Positions 33,738 to 42,641 of a stretch of 47,942 nt of DNA are shown here, piece by piece (position 1 is the first letter of the stretch; the number at the start of each line of letters is the position of its first letter). The position numbers and the translations under genes were made by a program. This DNA comes from JALUUH01 sp964636675. GTDB lineage: Bacteria; Pseudomonadota; Gammaproteobacteria; S012-40. The notes under the pieces are model-generated. The model made no database searches, was not told where the DNA came from, and saw only the letters and a list, made by a program, of their open reading frames with translations. The DNA lies in the NCBI GenBank assembly GCA_964636675.1, contig CAZWUO010000009.1, positions 1 to 47,942 of the forward strand, read 5' to 3'.

Positions 33738-34223
33738 TTATTTTCCACGTAGTATTCTTTGTTTTTCTCGCTGCCAGTCGCGATTTTTTTCGCTTTCTCG
33801 CTTATCATGAGATTGTTTACCTTGGGCGAGGCCAATAGTAACTTTAGCCAGTGACTTATTACCCCAATGCATATCCAGTGGAACAATGGTATACCCCTTA
33901 CGATCTACCGCGCCGATGAGGCTGTCTAATTCACGCCGATGCAGCAAAAGTTTTCGAGTTCTTTTTTGATCAGGAACGGTATGTGTTGCAGCGGTTGGTA
34001 GCGGTGTAATCAAGGTGCCAAGTAAAAATGCTTCACCATCTTTTAAAAAGACATAGCCATCTCGCAGTTGCAACCTACCAGAACGCAAGCTTTTAACTTC
34101 CCAGCCTTGCAGACTGATTCCGGCTTCGTAGGTGTTTACGATAGTATAGTCGTGGCGTGCTTTTTTATTTTTACCGATAATGTTGCTCGTAGATTGTTTA
34201 GCTTTCTTTTTTGAATGTCCCAT
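33738..34223 (-). CDS. smpB: SsrA-binding protein SmpB
   Basis: SmpB delivers tmRNA to stalled ribosomes. The 161-residue protein has the OB-fold core NKKARHDYTIVNTYEAGISLQGWEVKSLRSGRLQLRDGYV, followed by the basic C-terminal tail KRESEKNRDWQREKQRIL that enters the mRNA channel. It converges on rluB with a 30-bp gap and diverges from the sodium symporter gene. No tmRNA gene (ssrA) is recognisable on either side, so it is elsewhere in the genome. Confidence 0.96.
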   Translation of the reverse strand: MGHSKKKAKQSTSNIIGKNKKARHDYTIVNTYEAGISLQGWEVKSLRSGRLQLRDGYVFLKDGEAFLLGTLITPLPTAATHTVPDQKRTRKLLLHRRELDSLIGAVDRKGYTIVPLDMHWGNKSLAKVTIGLAQGKQSHDKRESEKNRDWQREKQRILRGK

Positions 34224-34382
34224 GGGTGCGCATTATAACCATTTGTTGGCATAAGCGACAAAATTTGTTAGTTTTCGACAAGTTATTGCACAAGTTTGTT
34301 AGATTGAGTGAGGGCTTGGTTGAGTTTTTACGCTTTTTCATTGAGAATTAGCATGACGACATTTTTTAATGTAGGTAGTTAG

Positions 34383-35747
34383 ATGAATTCAAATAAGCAA
34401 ACAATTCACGGGCAGTGGTCTGGACGCTGGGCTTTTATACTGGCGGCGACAGGTTCGGCAGTGGGTTTGGGTAATATCTGGAAGTTTCCTTATATCACCG
34501 GAGAAAACGGTGGTGGTGCGTTTGTGCTTGTTTATTTGTTATGCATAGCCGTCATAGGCATTCCGATAATGATGGCCGAAGTGATGCTGGGCCGACGTGG
34601 AAAAAGTACCCCCATTAATGCAATGAGAAAGCTGCGTTTTGAAGCGAGTGCCCATGATCGATGGCAGTATATTGGTTGGGCCGGGATGATTGCCGGTTTT
34701 CTGATTTTGTCGTACTACAGTGTTATTGCAGGATGGGCTTTATCCTATATTGAAAAAGTGGCTAGTGGTACTTTTGAAGGTGCTTCGGCAGAATTGGTTG
34801 ATTCAACATTTAGTGCATTTCTCGCGTCGCCTGGTGTATTGATGTTTTGGCATACCCTGTTTATTTTTATCACCATGTTGGTTGTCGCTAGAGGGGTGGA
34901 GCATGGGATAGAAAAAGCAGTCAAGTTTTTAATGCCTGCACTCTTTGTGTTGTTGCTAATCATGGTGGCTTATGCGATGACCATGGGCAACTTTTTTGAA
35001 GGGTTTAAGTTTTTATTCAATCCTGATTTTACCAAGTTGACCGCCGATAGCGTATTAATTGCGATGGGGCATGCATTTTTTACCCTGAGTTTAGGCATGG
35101 GCGCGATTATGATTTATGGATCCTATTTACCCGCAGATACGTCGATCGCAAAAACCACTATTGTGATTGCTGGTGCAGATACCTTAGTGGCCTTACTCGC
35201 AGGTCTTGCTATTTTTCCGATTGTATTTGCCAACGGACTGGAGCCGGGTGCTGGCCCTGGTTTGATATTTCAAACATTACCCATTGCATTTGGGCAAATG
35301 CCTGGAGGCAGCTTTTTTGGAACCCTCTTTTTTGTTCTATTGGCATTTGCTGCATGGAGTTCTGCGATATCCTTGATTGAGCCCGCGATAACCTGGCTAA
35401 TTGAAAACAAAGGCTTTGGGCGTATTAGTGCCTCTATCTTTGCGGGTATTGTCACTTGGGTAGTGGGTATAGGAACCGTGCTTTCATTTAATATTGCAAG
35501 TGAAATTAAAATTTTTGATAAAACTTTTTTTGATTTTTTAGATTATTTAACCGCCAATATTATGTTACCTCTGGGTGGTTTAGCGATTGCGATATTTGTT
35601 GGTTGGGTTTTACCAAAAACCGCTGCAGCAAATGAACTCAATATTGAGCGTTCTTATTTCTTTGATATATGGTTATTTTTGGTTCGCTATGTCACTCCTA
35701 TAGCTGTCATTGTGGTATTTCTAACGGCGACTGGAATCATTGGGTAA
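34383..35747 (+). CDS. Sodium-dependent transporter, neurotransmitter:sodium symporter family
   Basis: The 454-residue membrane protein begins with GRWAFILAATGSAVGLGNIWKFPYITGENGGGAFVLVYL, the signature of the SNF family (LeuT-like fold) including the first sodium-binding helix. About eleven or twelve hydrophobic helices are visible. Members take up amino acids or related compounds with sodium; the substrate cannot be told from sequence. It is followed 4 bp later by ratA, but functional linkage is unlikely. Its presence fits a sodium-using, possibly marine or saline habitat. Confidence 0.93.
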   Translation: MNSNKQTIHGQWSGRWAFILAATGSAVGLGNIWKFPYITGENGGGAFVLVYLLCIAVIGIPIMMAEVMLGRRGKSTPINAMRKLRFEASAHDRWQYIGWAGMIAGFLILSYYSVIAGWALSYIEKVASGTFEGASAELVDSTFSAFLASPGVLMFWHTLFIFITMLVVARGVEHGIEKAVKFLMPALFVLLLIMVAYAMTMGNFFEGFKFLFNPDFTKLTADSVLIAMGHAFFTLSLGMGAIMIYGSYLPADTSIAKTTIVIAGADTLVALLAGLAIFPIVFANGLEPGAGPGLIFQTLPIAFGQMPGGSFFGTLFFVLLAFAAWSSAISLIEPAITWLIENKGFGRISASIFAGIVTWVVGIGTVLSFNIASEIKIFDKTFFDFLDYLTANIMLPLGGLAIAIFVGWVLPKTAAANELNIERSYFFDIWLFLVRYVTPIAVIVVFLTATGIIG

Positions 35748-35751
35748 TAAA

Positions 35752-36192
35752 ATGACGATGATTAATCGCAGTGCATTGGTACCTTTTTCCGCAAGTTCAA
35801 TGTATGAACTTGTCAACAATATCGAAAAATATTCAGAGTTTTTACCGTGGTGTAAATCCACTACAGTGCATCGCAGACAGGATGCAGAAGTAGAGGCGAG
35901 CATTGAGATAGCAAAAGCAGGTTTACATAAGATATTTACCACGCGTAATGTTAACAAAGAGAATTCTGAAATTAAGATGAAACTTGTCAATGGGCCATTT
36001 AAAACCCTAAACGGGAAATGGTTCTTTTTACCGCTTGAAGATAGGGCTTGCAAAGTGGTTTTTGAAATAGACTTCGAGTTTTCAAATAAATTATTGGATA
36101 TGTCGTTTGGGCCTATATTTAGCCAAATTTGCAATACAATGGTCGAATCGTTTGTAAAAAGAGCAGAAGACTTATATGGAAACAAGTTCTAA
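35752..36192 (+). CDS. ratA: Ribosome association toxin/coenzyme Q-binding START-domain protein RatA
   Basis: A START/polyketide-cyclase-fold protein whose E. coli homologue was described as RatA, binding 50S subunits; relatives also bind coenzyme Q (Coq10). RSALVPFSASSMYELVNNIEKYSEFLPWC is the diagnostic N-terminus. KLVNGPFKTLNGKWFFLP and SQICNTMVESFVKRAEDLYG follow. The ATG at 35752 is chosen over an upstream TTG at 35740 because it leaves the usual short lead before INRSALV. It overlaps rnfH by 17 nt. The toxin label is historic; the physiological role is unsettled. Confidence 0.93.
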   Translation: MTMINRSALVPFSASSMYELVNNIEKYSEFLPWCKSTTVHRRQDAEVEASIEIAKAGLHKIFTTRNVNKENSEIKMKLVNGPFKTLNGKWFFLPLEDRACKVVFEIDFEFSNKLLDMSFGPIFSQICNTMVESFVKRAEDLYGNKF

Positions 36193-36523
36193 AATTAAAA
36201 TCGAAGTTTCCTATGCATTGCCGGATGAACAAGAGATTGTCGCGTTAAATGCAGAGCTAGGTATTACGGTGATGCAGGCGATACAGTCCTCTGGATTACT
36301 GGAAAAGTACGCTGATATTGAGCTTATTAAACAAAATAAAATCGGTATTTTTGGAAAATTGATTAAGCCGACGCAAGTATTAAGAGAGGGTGACCGAGTA
36401 GAAATATATCGACCTCTGATTGCCGACCCTAAGGAAGTTCGCCGGCGCCGGGCTGCGCAAGGTAAGCGAATGAAAAAAGGTGGTGGAGACTTAGCCGAGG
36501 GGGAAAAGGTAACAAGTAAATAA
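36176..36523 (+). CDS. rnfH: RnfH family ubiquitin-like protein
   Basis: The 115-residue product has the beta-grasp fold pattern of RnfH: KIEVSYALPDEQEIVALNAELGITVMQAIQSSGLLE, KIGIFGKLIKPTQVLREGDRVEIYRPL, and the basic tail DPKEVRRRRAAQGKRMKKG. It overlaps ratA by 17 nt, as in most gammaproteobacteria (the ratA-rnfH pair). Its biochemical role is not established. It faces bamE, with a short gap containing a loose TGGGCGA/TCGCCCA inverted repeat but no clear terminator. Confidence 0.93.
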   Translation: METSSKIKIEVSYALPDEQEIVALNAELGITVMQAIQSSGLLEKYADIELIKQNKIGIFGKLIKPTQVLREGDRVEIYRPLIADPKEVRRRRAAQGKRMKKGGGDLAEGEKVTSK

Positions 36524-36618
36524 TGCAAGGTCTCTGTTATCACGTAGTGATGGTAGAGGACTATGTGGGTGGGCGACTGTCTGTGTCACGACATGCTCAG
36601 TTTTTATCGCCCAGGCCC

Positions 36619-36933
36619 TTAAATACCTTCTTTATCTATTTTTATTAATTGCTCATCCTTGAAATACACAGTCACTCGTTTTGCTTCTGTAATTTTTCGC
36701 GTATCGCCGGGTTGCAGGGTAAAGATATAATCCCAGCGATCAGGATGAAAAGGGTCTTGTAACATGGCGGTTCCCATCACAAACTGAACCTGTCTTTTGC
36801 TCATGCCTAATTTTAGGCCATCCACCATGTCAGTGGTGATGACATTGCCTTGCTGGATGTCAATTCGGTGGATTGTGCACGCGCTGAAAGGTAGACTAAG
36901 CATCAGAATGAAAAGCAAAATTTTCAAGTGCAT
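36619..36933 (-). CDS. bamE: Outer membrane assembly lipoprotein BamE
   Basis: BamE is a small lipoprotein of the BAM complex that inserts beta-barrel proteins. The signal peptide ends in the lipobox FSAC (Cys about 19). The SmpA/OmlA domain follows: GNVITTDMVDGLKLGMSKRQVQFVMGTAMLQDPFHPDRWDYIF and VTVYFKDEQLIKID. The length of 104 is typical. GAGGAG lies before the ATG. It diverges from fur, the usual arrangement, but a 239-bp palindromic element now separates the two. Confidence 0.95.
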   Translation of the reverse strand: MHLKILLFILMLSLPFSACTIHRIDIQQGNVITTDMVDGLKLGMSKRQVQFVMGTAMLQDPFHPDRWDYIFTLQPGDTRKITEAKRVTVYFKDEQLIKIDKEGI

Positions 36934-37041
36934 AGGGTTGACTCCTCATTTGATAAAACCCAGGGGGATTATACAAAATCCTTATAGGGTAAGCAGCTAT
37001 TTTAGACTGCTTTTTTTTGGGGGGAGGGGGATTAAGCATTG

Positions 37042-37280
37042 AACCTAGATTCCGCAGTTGACCACTATGAGGCATCGTTAAGCGGCGGATTAAAAAACGC
37101 ATGAGCTTGTTTGTCGAATTCACTCAGAGGATGAGGGCGCTACGCGATGAATAGCACGCTTTTAAGCGTGAATAGCGTCGTTGCGAATCGTTACAATAGC
37201 GGGCTACGCCCTTCATCGTATCTTGCTCTTCACCACTTATAAGCGCACTCTGCATGCCGTCTAACTGCGGATTCTAGGTT
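37042..37280 (+). repeat. Palindromic-end repeat, CCTAGATTCCGCAGTTG family (long form, 239 bp)
   Basis: The left end AACCTAGATTCCGCAGTTGA and the reverse complement of the right end, AACCTAGAATCCGCAGTTAG, form the terminal inverted repeat. Internal parts match the element at 25925-26071, including GAATTCA..CAGAGGATGAG and CGCACTCTGCATGCCGT. The extra ~90 bp in the middle include CACGCTTTTAAGCGTG, a perfect palindrome. It fills most of the bamE-fur divergent region. Confidence 0.8.
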
Positions 37281-37385
37281 GAGTTCGTTTTTTCTCGATG
37301 CTCATTATAAGCCATGACGTATTTGGACAGAAAATATGATCTGTGTAACGTTCGTTGAACAAACCAGGATAATAAGTGAAAAAAT

Positions 37386-37802
37386 ATGGGAATAGATAGA
37401 ACCGAGTTAAAACAAGCAGGCTTGAAAGCTACCTTGCCCCGTGTAAGGATACTCGAGTTACTCGAGCAAGATCAAAATCAACATCACAGTGCGGAGTCGA
37501 TTTACAAAACCCTGTTGGAGCTTGAGGAAGAAATCAGTCTTGCGACCATTTATCGCGTATTGGCCCAGTTTGAGAGTGCCAAGATTGTTTGTCGCCATCG
37601 ATTTGAAGACGGGCGGGCAATATATGAGTTGAATAGCGGTGAACATCATGACCACATTGTTTGCATGAAATGTGGCAAAGTGGAAGAGTTCGTCGATGAA
37701 ATCATCGAAAAACGGCAACGAGAAATTGCCCAAAAAGCAGGATTTGAAATGACTGACCATAATTTAACGATTTATGGAATTTGCGGGGATTGCAGATCCT
37801 AG
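37386..37802 (+). CDS. fur: Ferric uptake regulator Fur
   Basis: Fur represses iron-uptake genes when loaded with Fe2+. The winged-helix domain includes GLKATLPRVRILELLE and ISLATIYRVLAQFESAKIVCRH. The metal-binding C-terminal domain has HHDHIVCMKCGKVEEF, with the Cys pair, and a second pair in GICGDC. The length is 138, short at the C-terminus relative to E. coli because the His-rich tail is missing. Its TAG stop (37800-37802) lies in a CTAG that also supplies the recN stop codon on the other strand. Confidence 0.96.
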   Translation: MGIDRTELKQAGLKATLPRVRILELLEQDQNQHHSAESIYKTLLELEEEISLATIYRVLAQFESAKIVCRHRFEDGRAIYELNSGEHHDHIVCMKCGKVEEFVDEIIEKRQREIAQKAGFEMTDHNLTIYGICGDCRS

Positions 37803-39484
37803 TCAACTAGGGTCTGTTGACGTGCTCGGGTATACATTTCCTGTGCATGATTCATGATTGGCTCGGTAATTTCTATGCCGCCTATCATTCTAGCAAGCTC
37901 GATAATGCATTCTTCTGCGCTTAATATATCAATGGAGGTTTGCGTTGTGCTTTTGCTCGTCGATTTTTTTACAAAATAATGTTGCTGACCTTGTGCTGCA
38001 ACTTGTGCTTGATGGGTGATGCATAAGACTTGTCGATCGGCAGATAGTTTTTTTAACAGTTCACCGACAACTTCTGTTGTTGCGCCGCCAATACCAACGT
38101 CTACTTCATCAAAGATTAATGTGGGAATTTTTGCAACTTGTGCGGTGATGACTTGAATCGCCAGGCTGATGCGAGAAAGTTCTCCGCCGGAAGCAATCTT
38201 ATTGAGTGGTTTAAACGGTTGGCCTGGATTGGTACGGATATCGAACCGAATGGTTTCATTGCCATGAATTGATAAGGTATTTTTTGTTATTGGAACGAGC
38301 ACGGTTTGAAATTCGCTATTCGGCATGCCTAAGGTATGCATGATTTTTGTGACCTTGAGAGACAGTGTTTTGATGGCTTTAATACGTGCAGTGGTCAGTT
38401 TGTCTGCAAGTATTTGATGCCTTTTTTGTTGTAGCTGAAGGCTGAGCTTTAGCTCAGTAATCGCTTCATCGGTTTCTTGCAATTGTGTGTGTTCGCCGGT
38501 CAATCGTTGGATGACCGAATTTAGCTTGCCAGGGTCTACTTGATGTTTTTTAGCCATACTAAGCAGTTGTCCCATTCGCGTTTCAACCCATTCAAGTCGA
38601 TTTTGATCTATTTCCTCGGATTGTTTGAGTGAGCGAATATCCGTGATTGCATCTTCTAGCTGAATGTTGGCATTTTCTACGGACAATAAGATATTTTTAG
38701 CTTGAGGGAGGATGTTAGCCAGTAATGACAAATGACGCGTGGCGATTTGCAGCTGACTGAGTGCCGAACCAGGATGGTCCTGCAAGGCGTCCAAGCTGCT
38801 ACGGACGGCGAGTTCAATGTCTTCAGCGTTTGCTAAATGTGCGTGTTCTTTCTCTAATGCTTTCCACTCATTATTGGCTAATGCTAAGTTTTCGAGTTCG
38901 TTGAGCTGGAAGCGGATGAAGTCATTGCGGGTTTGTTTCTCCGCTGAAGTGATTTCCAACGCATGTATTTTTTGTTGCGTTTTTTTTGTTTCGTGAGCGA
39001 TATTTTTTACTTGTTCAACGAGAGCAAGATGATTGCCATAGGCATCCGTTAATTCAAGCTGACTATTCGCTTGCATGAGTGATTGGTGTTGATGTTGGCT
39101 ATGTATATCGACTAATGGTTCGGCAATACTTTTAATGGTTTGTAGTGGTACGGGGCGATTATTGATATACGCACGCGACCCTCCGTCGGCTGAAATAGTT
39201 CGCCGTAATATACACTCGTTGTTATCGTCTAATTCATTATCGAGCAGCCATTTGGAGATACGAGGGAGTGAGGAAATATCAAAGCGCGCAATGATTTCGG
39301 CGCGTTTGCAATTATTCCGTACCAGAGAAGAGTCTGCACGATTACCTATCGCTATACCGAGTGCATCGATGACGATAGATTTTCCAGCACCGGTTTCACC
39401 GGTTAAGACAGTCATACCTGTGTGGAAGTCAAGTTCTAGTTTGTCGACAATCGCGAAGTCGCGTATGTAAATGGCTGTTAGCAT
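37799..39484 (-). CDS. recN: DNA repair ATPase RecN
   Basis: RecN is an SMC-like ATPase used in double-strand break repair. Walker A GETGAGKS is near residue 30. A long coiled-coil region with leucine-rich heptads covers about 150-370. The ABC signature LASGGELSRISLAIQV and the Walker B LIFDEVDVGIGG follow. At 561 residues it is full length. The last eight residues, ARQQTLVD, are encoded by a fragment of the MITE terminus (see 37807-37822), so the native C-terminus has probably been replaced. No LexA box was seen in the 82-bp gap to nadK. Confidence 0.95.
   Translation of the reverse strand: MLTAIYIRDFAIVDKLELDFHTGMTVLTGETGAGKSIVIDALGIAIGNRADSSLVRNNCKRAEIIARFDISSLPRISKWLLDNELDDNNECILRRTISADGGSRAYINNRPVPLQTIKSIAEPLVDIHSQHQHQSLMQANSQLELTDAYGNHLALVEQVKNIAHETKKTQQKIHALEITSAEKQTRNDFIRFQLNELENLALANNEWKALEKEHAHLANAEDIELAVRSSLDALQDHPGSALSQLQIATRHLSLLANILPQAKNILLSVENANIQLEDAITDIRSLKQSEEIDQNRLEWVETRMGQLLSMAKKHQVDPGKLNSVIQRLTGEHTQLQETDEAITELKLSLQLQQKRHQILADKLTTARIKAIKTLSLKVTKIMHTLGMPNSEFQTVLVPITKNTLSIHGNETIRFDIRTNPGQPFKPLNKIASGGELSRISLAIQVITAQVAKIPTLIFDEVDVGIGGATTEVVGELLKKLSADRQVLCITHQAQVAAQGQQHYFVKKSTSKSTTQTSIDILSAEECIIELARMIGGIEITEPIMNHAQEMYTRARQQTLVD
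37807..37822 (+). repeat. 16-bp footprint of the 13178 MITE terminus inside recN
   Basis: CTAGGGTCTGTTGACG is identical to the left end of the element at 13178-13447. It encodes part of the RecN C-terminus on the minus strand. The adjoining fur end CAGATCCTAGT also matches the element's right end over 11 bp, but without the inner part. Confidence 0.6.
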
Positions 39485-39566
39485 TGAGTGAAATGTTAGT
39501 TTTTAGCTTGCAGTAACCGTGGTTTCAATAGCAGTTTAGCATTAATGATATTAATATTGCTTAGTT

Positions 39567-40445
39567 TCACAGTTTTTCGCCCCAGTGGAGTTTGGTTCTT
39601 AATATTTCAAAGTAATTATATTCTTCTGGATGCAATAAGGTGACTCTTTTTTCATAGCCTTTAATAATAATTTTATCGCCTGCGGCTACGCCCATATTAA
39701 TCTGGCCATCGCACGTCACTTGGGCACTTGCATGACCGGCTTCGCTGATGGAAATCACTACTTCGCTATCACCTCGAATCATCAACGGTCGCTGGCTCAA
39801 GGTGTGTGGGCAAATAGGAACCAGCGATATGACATGTAGCGACGGTTCCATAATAGGGCCGCCACCGGACAGAGCATATGCGGTAGAGCCGGTGGGCGTA
39901 GAGATAATGAGTCCATCAGAACGCTGAGTATTGACGAACCCCCCATCGATATAGGTCTCAAATTCAAGCATTCTAGCTTCTTCCCACTTATGTACCACCA
40001 CTTCATTAAATGCAATGCTTTTGCTGAGCAAAACACCGCTGCGCATGATTTCTACGTCCAGCATGAGGCGGTCGTCTTGTTGAAAATCACCCGCAAATAT
40101 TTCGTCTAGTTTTTGCTGAAAATCGTCCCATAAAATATCGGTTAAGAATCCCAAATGACCAAGGTTGACGCCAATAATGGGGATTTCGTATTTGACCAGT
40201 GAGCGTGCGGCGTTTAATAAAGTACCATCACCACCGAGAACGATGATTAAGTCGCTTTCCTCGCCCAGGCCTGCGCGAGGCAGAGAATCAATATGCTCGA
40301 TTTGCAGAGCTTCTGCCGTACCCTGATCTAACAGGACGCGCAGGCCCTTGTTTTCGAGATACTCAAACATCGTGATTATTTGCTCTTGGATTTGCACATT
40401 GGCAAATTTTCCAATGATTCCAATGGTTTTGAACTCTGCGGGCAT
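39567..40445 (-). CDS. nadK: NAD kinase
   Basis: NadK phosphorylates NAD to NADP. The GGDGTLLNAAR motif with the catalytic Asp, NLGHLGFLTD, and DGLIISTPTGSTAYALSGGGP are all present. The length of 292 residues is standard. It lies upstream of recN on the same strand with an 82-bp gap, a conserved arrangement, and diverges from hrcA. The gap to hrcA contains the CIRCE operator. Confidence 0.97.
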   Translation of the reverse strand: MPAEFKTIGIIGKFANVQIQEQIITMFEYLENKGLRVLLDQGTAEALQIEHIDSLPRAGLGEESDLIIVLGGDGTLLNAARSLVKYEIPIIGVNLGHLGFLTDILWDDFQQKLDEIFAGDFQQDDRLMLDVEIMRSGVLLSKSIAFNEVVVHKWEEARMLEFETYIDGGFVNTQRSDGLIISTPTGSTAYALSGGGPIMEPSLHVISLVPICPHTLSQRPLMIRGDSEVVISISEAGHASAQVTCDGQINMGVAAGDKIIIKGYEKRVTLLHPEEYNYFEILRTKLHWGEKL

Positions 40446-40511
40446 TAATTCGTCCTTCTTTAACTATCAGTAACTTAGCATGTATTAATCACTAGTCCAA
40501 TAGTTATCATC

Positions 40512-40517
40512 TTGACA
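40512..40517 (+). promoter_or_regulatory. -35 box of a probable hrcA promoter
   Basis: A perfect TTGACA lies 30 bp before the CIRCE left arm. The -10 region 17 nt downstream (TAGCGT) is poor, so the promoter assignment is tentative. If it is used, transcription would start beside the CIRCE, the right place for repression by HrcA. Confidence 0.4.
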
Positions 40518-40547
40518 GTATAGGTAGCCGCTGCTAGCGTCACATCT

Positions 40548-40574
40548 TGAGCACTCTCTGTTAGCGAGTGCTAA
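40548..40574 (+). promoter_or_regulatory. CIRCE operator (HrcA binding site)
   Basis: TGAGCACTC, a 9-nt spacer, then GAGTGCTAA. The CIRCE consensus is TTAGCACTC-N9-GAGTGCTAA, so 17 of 18 arm positions match with exact spacing. It lies 169 bp before hrcA. HrcA bound here would repress hrcA and the genes behind it until heat shock. Confidence 0.93.
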
Positions 40575-40742
40575 GGGGAAAATAGGGCGAGAGATTAAGC
40601 AAAAACGTGTATTTATTATGCGCTTAACAAAATGTTCTATAACGCGCACTATCAAGTGTCATCTACGGACTGGGTTTTGCTTTGCGGTATTTTCGAGACT
40701 TCTCTCTAAGCTCGCCACCCCAAGGGATAATAATAAGTATTG

Positions 40743-41855
40743 ATGGATGAAATATGTACGGTAATGAATAAAAAACACGAGCACGCAGAGGTAAACCGCA
40801 TTACTGAAGCGCCAGAATTAAGTGATAGAGCTCAGAGATTACTGAAATCTTTGGTTGAAAAGTATATCGATGATGGTCAACCGGTAGGATCACAATCATT
40901 ATCCAAAGATTCTGGACTTGAGCTGAGTTCCGCATCGATACGCAATGTGCTTGCTGACCTGGAAGCGAAAGGCTTGGTGCAATCTCCACATACCTCTTCG
41001 GGTAGAGTACCTACGGATTTGGGCTACCGTTTTTTTGTGGATAGTCTGGTCACCGTTAATCCAGTCAAGAGCAATCAAGCCAACGATATTTCTAAGCAAA
41101 TTCGTACAGAAGCTAACCCCAATAATATTATTGCTTCGGCCAGTGATGTGTTATCGGAAGTCACTCAATTGACCAGTGTGGTGATGTTACCGCGGCGTAA
41201 ACATACCCAATTACGGAAAATTGAGTTTTTGCCACTTTCCCAAAATCGAGTCTTGGCCATATTAGTGATTAATGAATGTGAAGTAGAAAATCGAATTTTA
41301 AATACCCGACGCAACCACACCGCTGATGAGTTGCAAAAAGTGTCTAATTATTTAAATTCAATGTTTTCAGGTATAGACTTAAAAACAGTACGCAAACAAC
41401 TCGTTAATGAGCTGAAATCAGCGCGTGAAGAGGTTAATGAATTCATGGAGACCTTGGTTGACGTGGCGGATCAACTCTTCCCGGATAATCAAACCGATGA
41501 AATACAGCCTGATGAGCTATTAGTGGCTGGAAAAACTAATCTGGTGTCTTTTCAAGAAATGGCGGATACCGATAAGCTCAAGCAGTTGTTCGAAGTATTC
41601 AAGCAAAAGCAAACTATCTTAGAAGTTTTGGATCAATGCCTACTCGCGCATCAAATGAAAATTTATATCGGTGGTGAGTCTGGTAAGCAGGAATTAGACG
41701 ATTGCAGTATTATTACTGCGCCGTATGAAGTAGATGGAGAGTTTCTCGGTGTGTTGGGGGTTATCGGTCCAATGCGGATGAAATATCAAAAAGTTATTCC
41801 TGTTGTTGATATTACTGCAAAAATTTTGGGTTCCGCATTGGAATTTAAAAAATAA
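40743..41855 (+). CDS. hrcA: Heat-inducible transcription repressor HrcA
   Basis: HrcA binds CIRCE and is kept active by GroE. The N-terminal winged helix is seen in RAQRLLKSLVEKYIDDGQPVGSQSLSKDSGLELSSASIRNVLADLEAKGLVQSPHTSSGRVPTDLGYRFFVD. A GAF-like domain follows, ending VLGVIGPMRMKYQKVIPVVD. At 370 residues it is about 25 longer than usual because of an N-terminal lead. The start could be the ATG at 40743 or at 40764; neither has a strong ribosome site. grpE follows after 104 bp. Confidence 0.95.
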   Translation: MDEICTVMNKKHEHAEVNRITEAPELSDRAQRLLKSLVEKYIDDGQPVGSQSLSKDSGLELSSASIRNVLADLEAKGLVQSPHTSSGRVPTDLGYRFFVDSLVTVNPVKSNQANDISKQIRTEANPNNIIASASDVLSEVTQLTSVVMLPRRKHTQLRKIEFLPLSQNRVLAILVINECEVENRILNTRRNHTADELQKVSNYLNSMFSGIDLKTVRKQLVNELKSAREEVNEFMETLVDVADQLFPDNQTDEIQPDELLVAGKTNLVSFQEMADTDKLKQLFEVFKQKQTILEVLDQCLLAHQMKIYIGGESGKQELDDCSIITAPYEVDGEFLGVLGVIGPMRMKYQKVIPVVDITAKILGSALEFKK

Positions 41856-41959
41856 TCCCCATATCTTCAGAAACGGCTTAATAAACCATATCGTGAGCCA
41901 TAGTTGCGGCTTTTGGATGGTCGTAACATTATGAAATAGCAGAAGAATTGGAGTCATGC

Positions 41960-42607
41960 ATGACGGAAGCGAAAGAACAGAGCTCTATCGACGATTTAGC
42001 CGATGAACCCACACAAAACGCCGCCAAGGCGAATAATTCGACTCAAAAGACAGATGATTCTGTTTCTTCAGAGGGCAACAATTCGCCTGATCTCGATAAG
42101 GATGGATTGCTTAAAAAAATAGCAGCGCTGGAAGCAAAAGCCCAAGAAAACTGGGATCATTATTTGCGCACCAAGGCCGAGCTAGAGAATGTGCGGCGGC
42201 GAGCGCAGAAAGATGTCGAAAATGCACACAAGTTCGCACTTGAAAAAATGGTTAACGAGTTGTTGCCCATCGTTGACAGTATGGAACTTGGTTTAGCCGC
42301 TGCGAATGATGAAAGTGCTGAAGTGACTAAGTTTCGAGAAGGTAGTGAGTTGACCTTGAAAATGTTGCTTAGCGCAATTGAAAAACAAGGCGTTATTGCA
42401 ATAGACCCTAAAGGTGAGAAATTTAACTCTGAACATCACCAGGCTATGACCCTGCAGGAAAATAACGACGTGGAAGCAAATACGGTATTAACCGTTGTGC
42501 AAAAAGGTTATCTAATGCATGAACGCCTGGTGCGACCTGCAATGGTCATCGTCGCAAAAAATAGCGCGCCACCAGCAGATAAAAAATCTATTGATGAACG
42601 TGCTTGA
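41960..42607 (+). CDS. grpE: Nucleotide exchange factor GrpE
   Basis: GrpE releases ADP from DnaK. A disordered acidic and Ser/Asn-rich N-terminus of about 50 residues precedes a long helix (DGLLKKIAALEAKAQENWDHYLRTKAELENVRRRAQKDVENAHKFALEKMVNELLPIVDSMELGL). The beta domain follows, with PNSEHHQAM-like FNSEHHQAMTL and VVQKGYLMHERLVRPAMVIVAK. The ATG at 41960 has TTGGAG 6 nt upstream and is preferred to the in-frame TTG at 41948. It is 112 bp before dnaK. Confidence 0.96.
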   Translation: MTEAKEQSSIDDLADEPTQNAAKANNSTQKTDDSVSSEGNNSPDLDKDGLLKKIAALEAKAQENWDHYLRTKAELENVRRRAQKDVENAHKFALEKMVNELLPIVDSMELGLAAANDESAEVTKFREGSELTLKMLLSAIEKQGVIAIDPKGEKFNSEHHQAMTLQENNDVEANTVLTVVQKGYLMHERLVRPAMVIVAKNSAPPADKKSIDERA

Positions 42608-42641
42608 GGGATGGACGACCCGCGTATCCTATTCCTAAGAT

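Noticed and set aside
33738..34382. A tmRNA (ssrA) gene beside smpB
   Set aside because: No tRNA-Ala-like ends or tag-peptide frame were found on either side of smpB.
36540..36610. Terminator between rnfH and bamE
   Set aside because: The TGGGCGA/TCGCCCA arms are more than 30 nt apart and no T-run follows.
39485..39566. LexA (SOS) box before recN
   Set aside because: No CTGT-N8-ACAG palindrome is present in the gap; the best partial match lacks one half-site.
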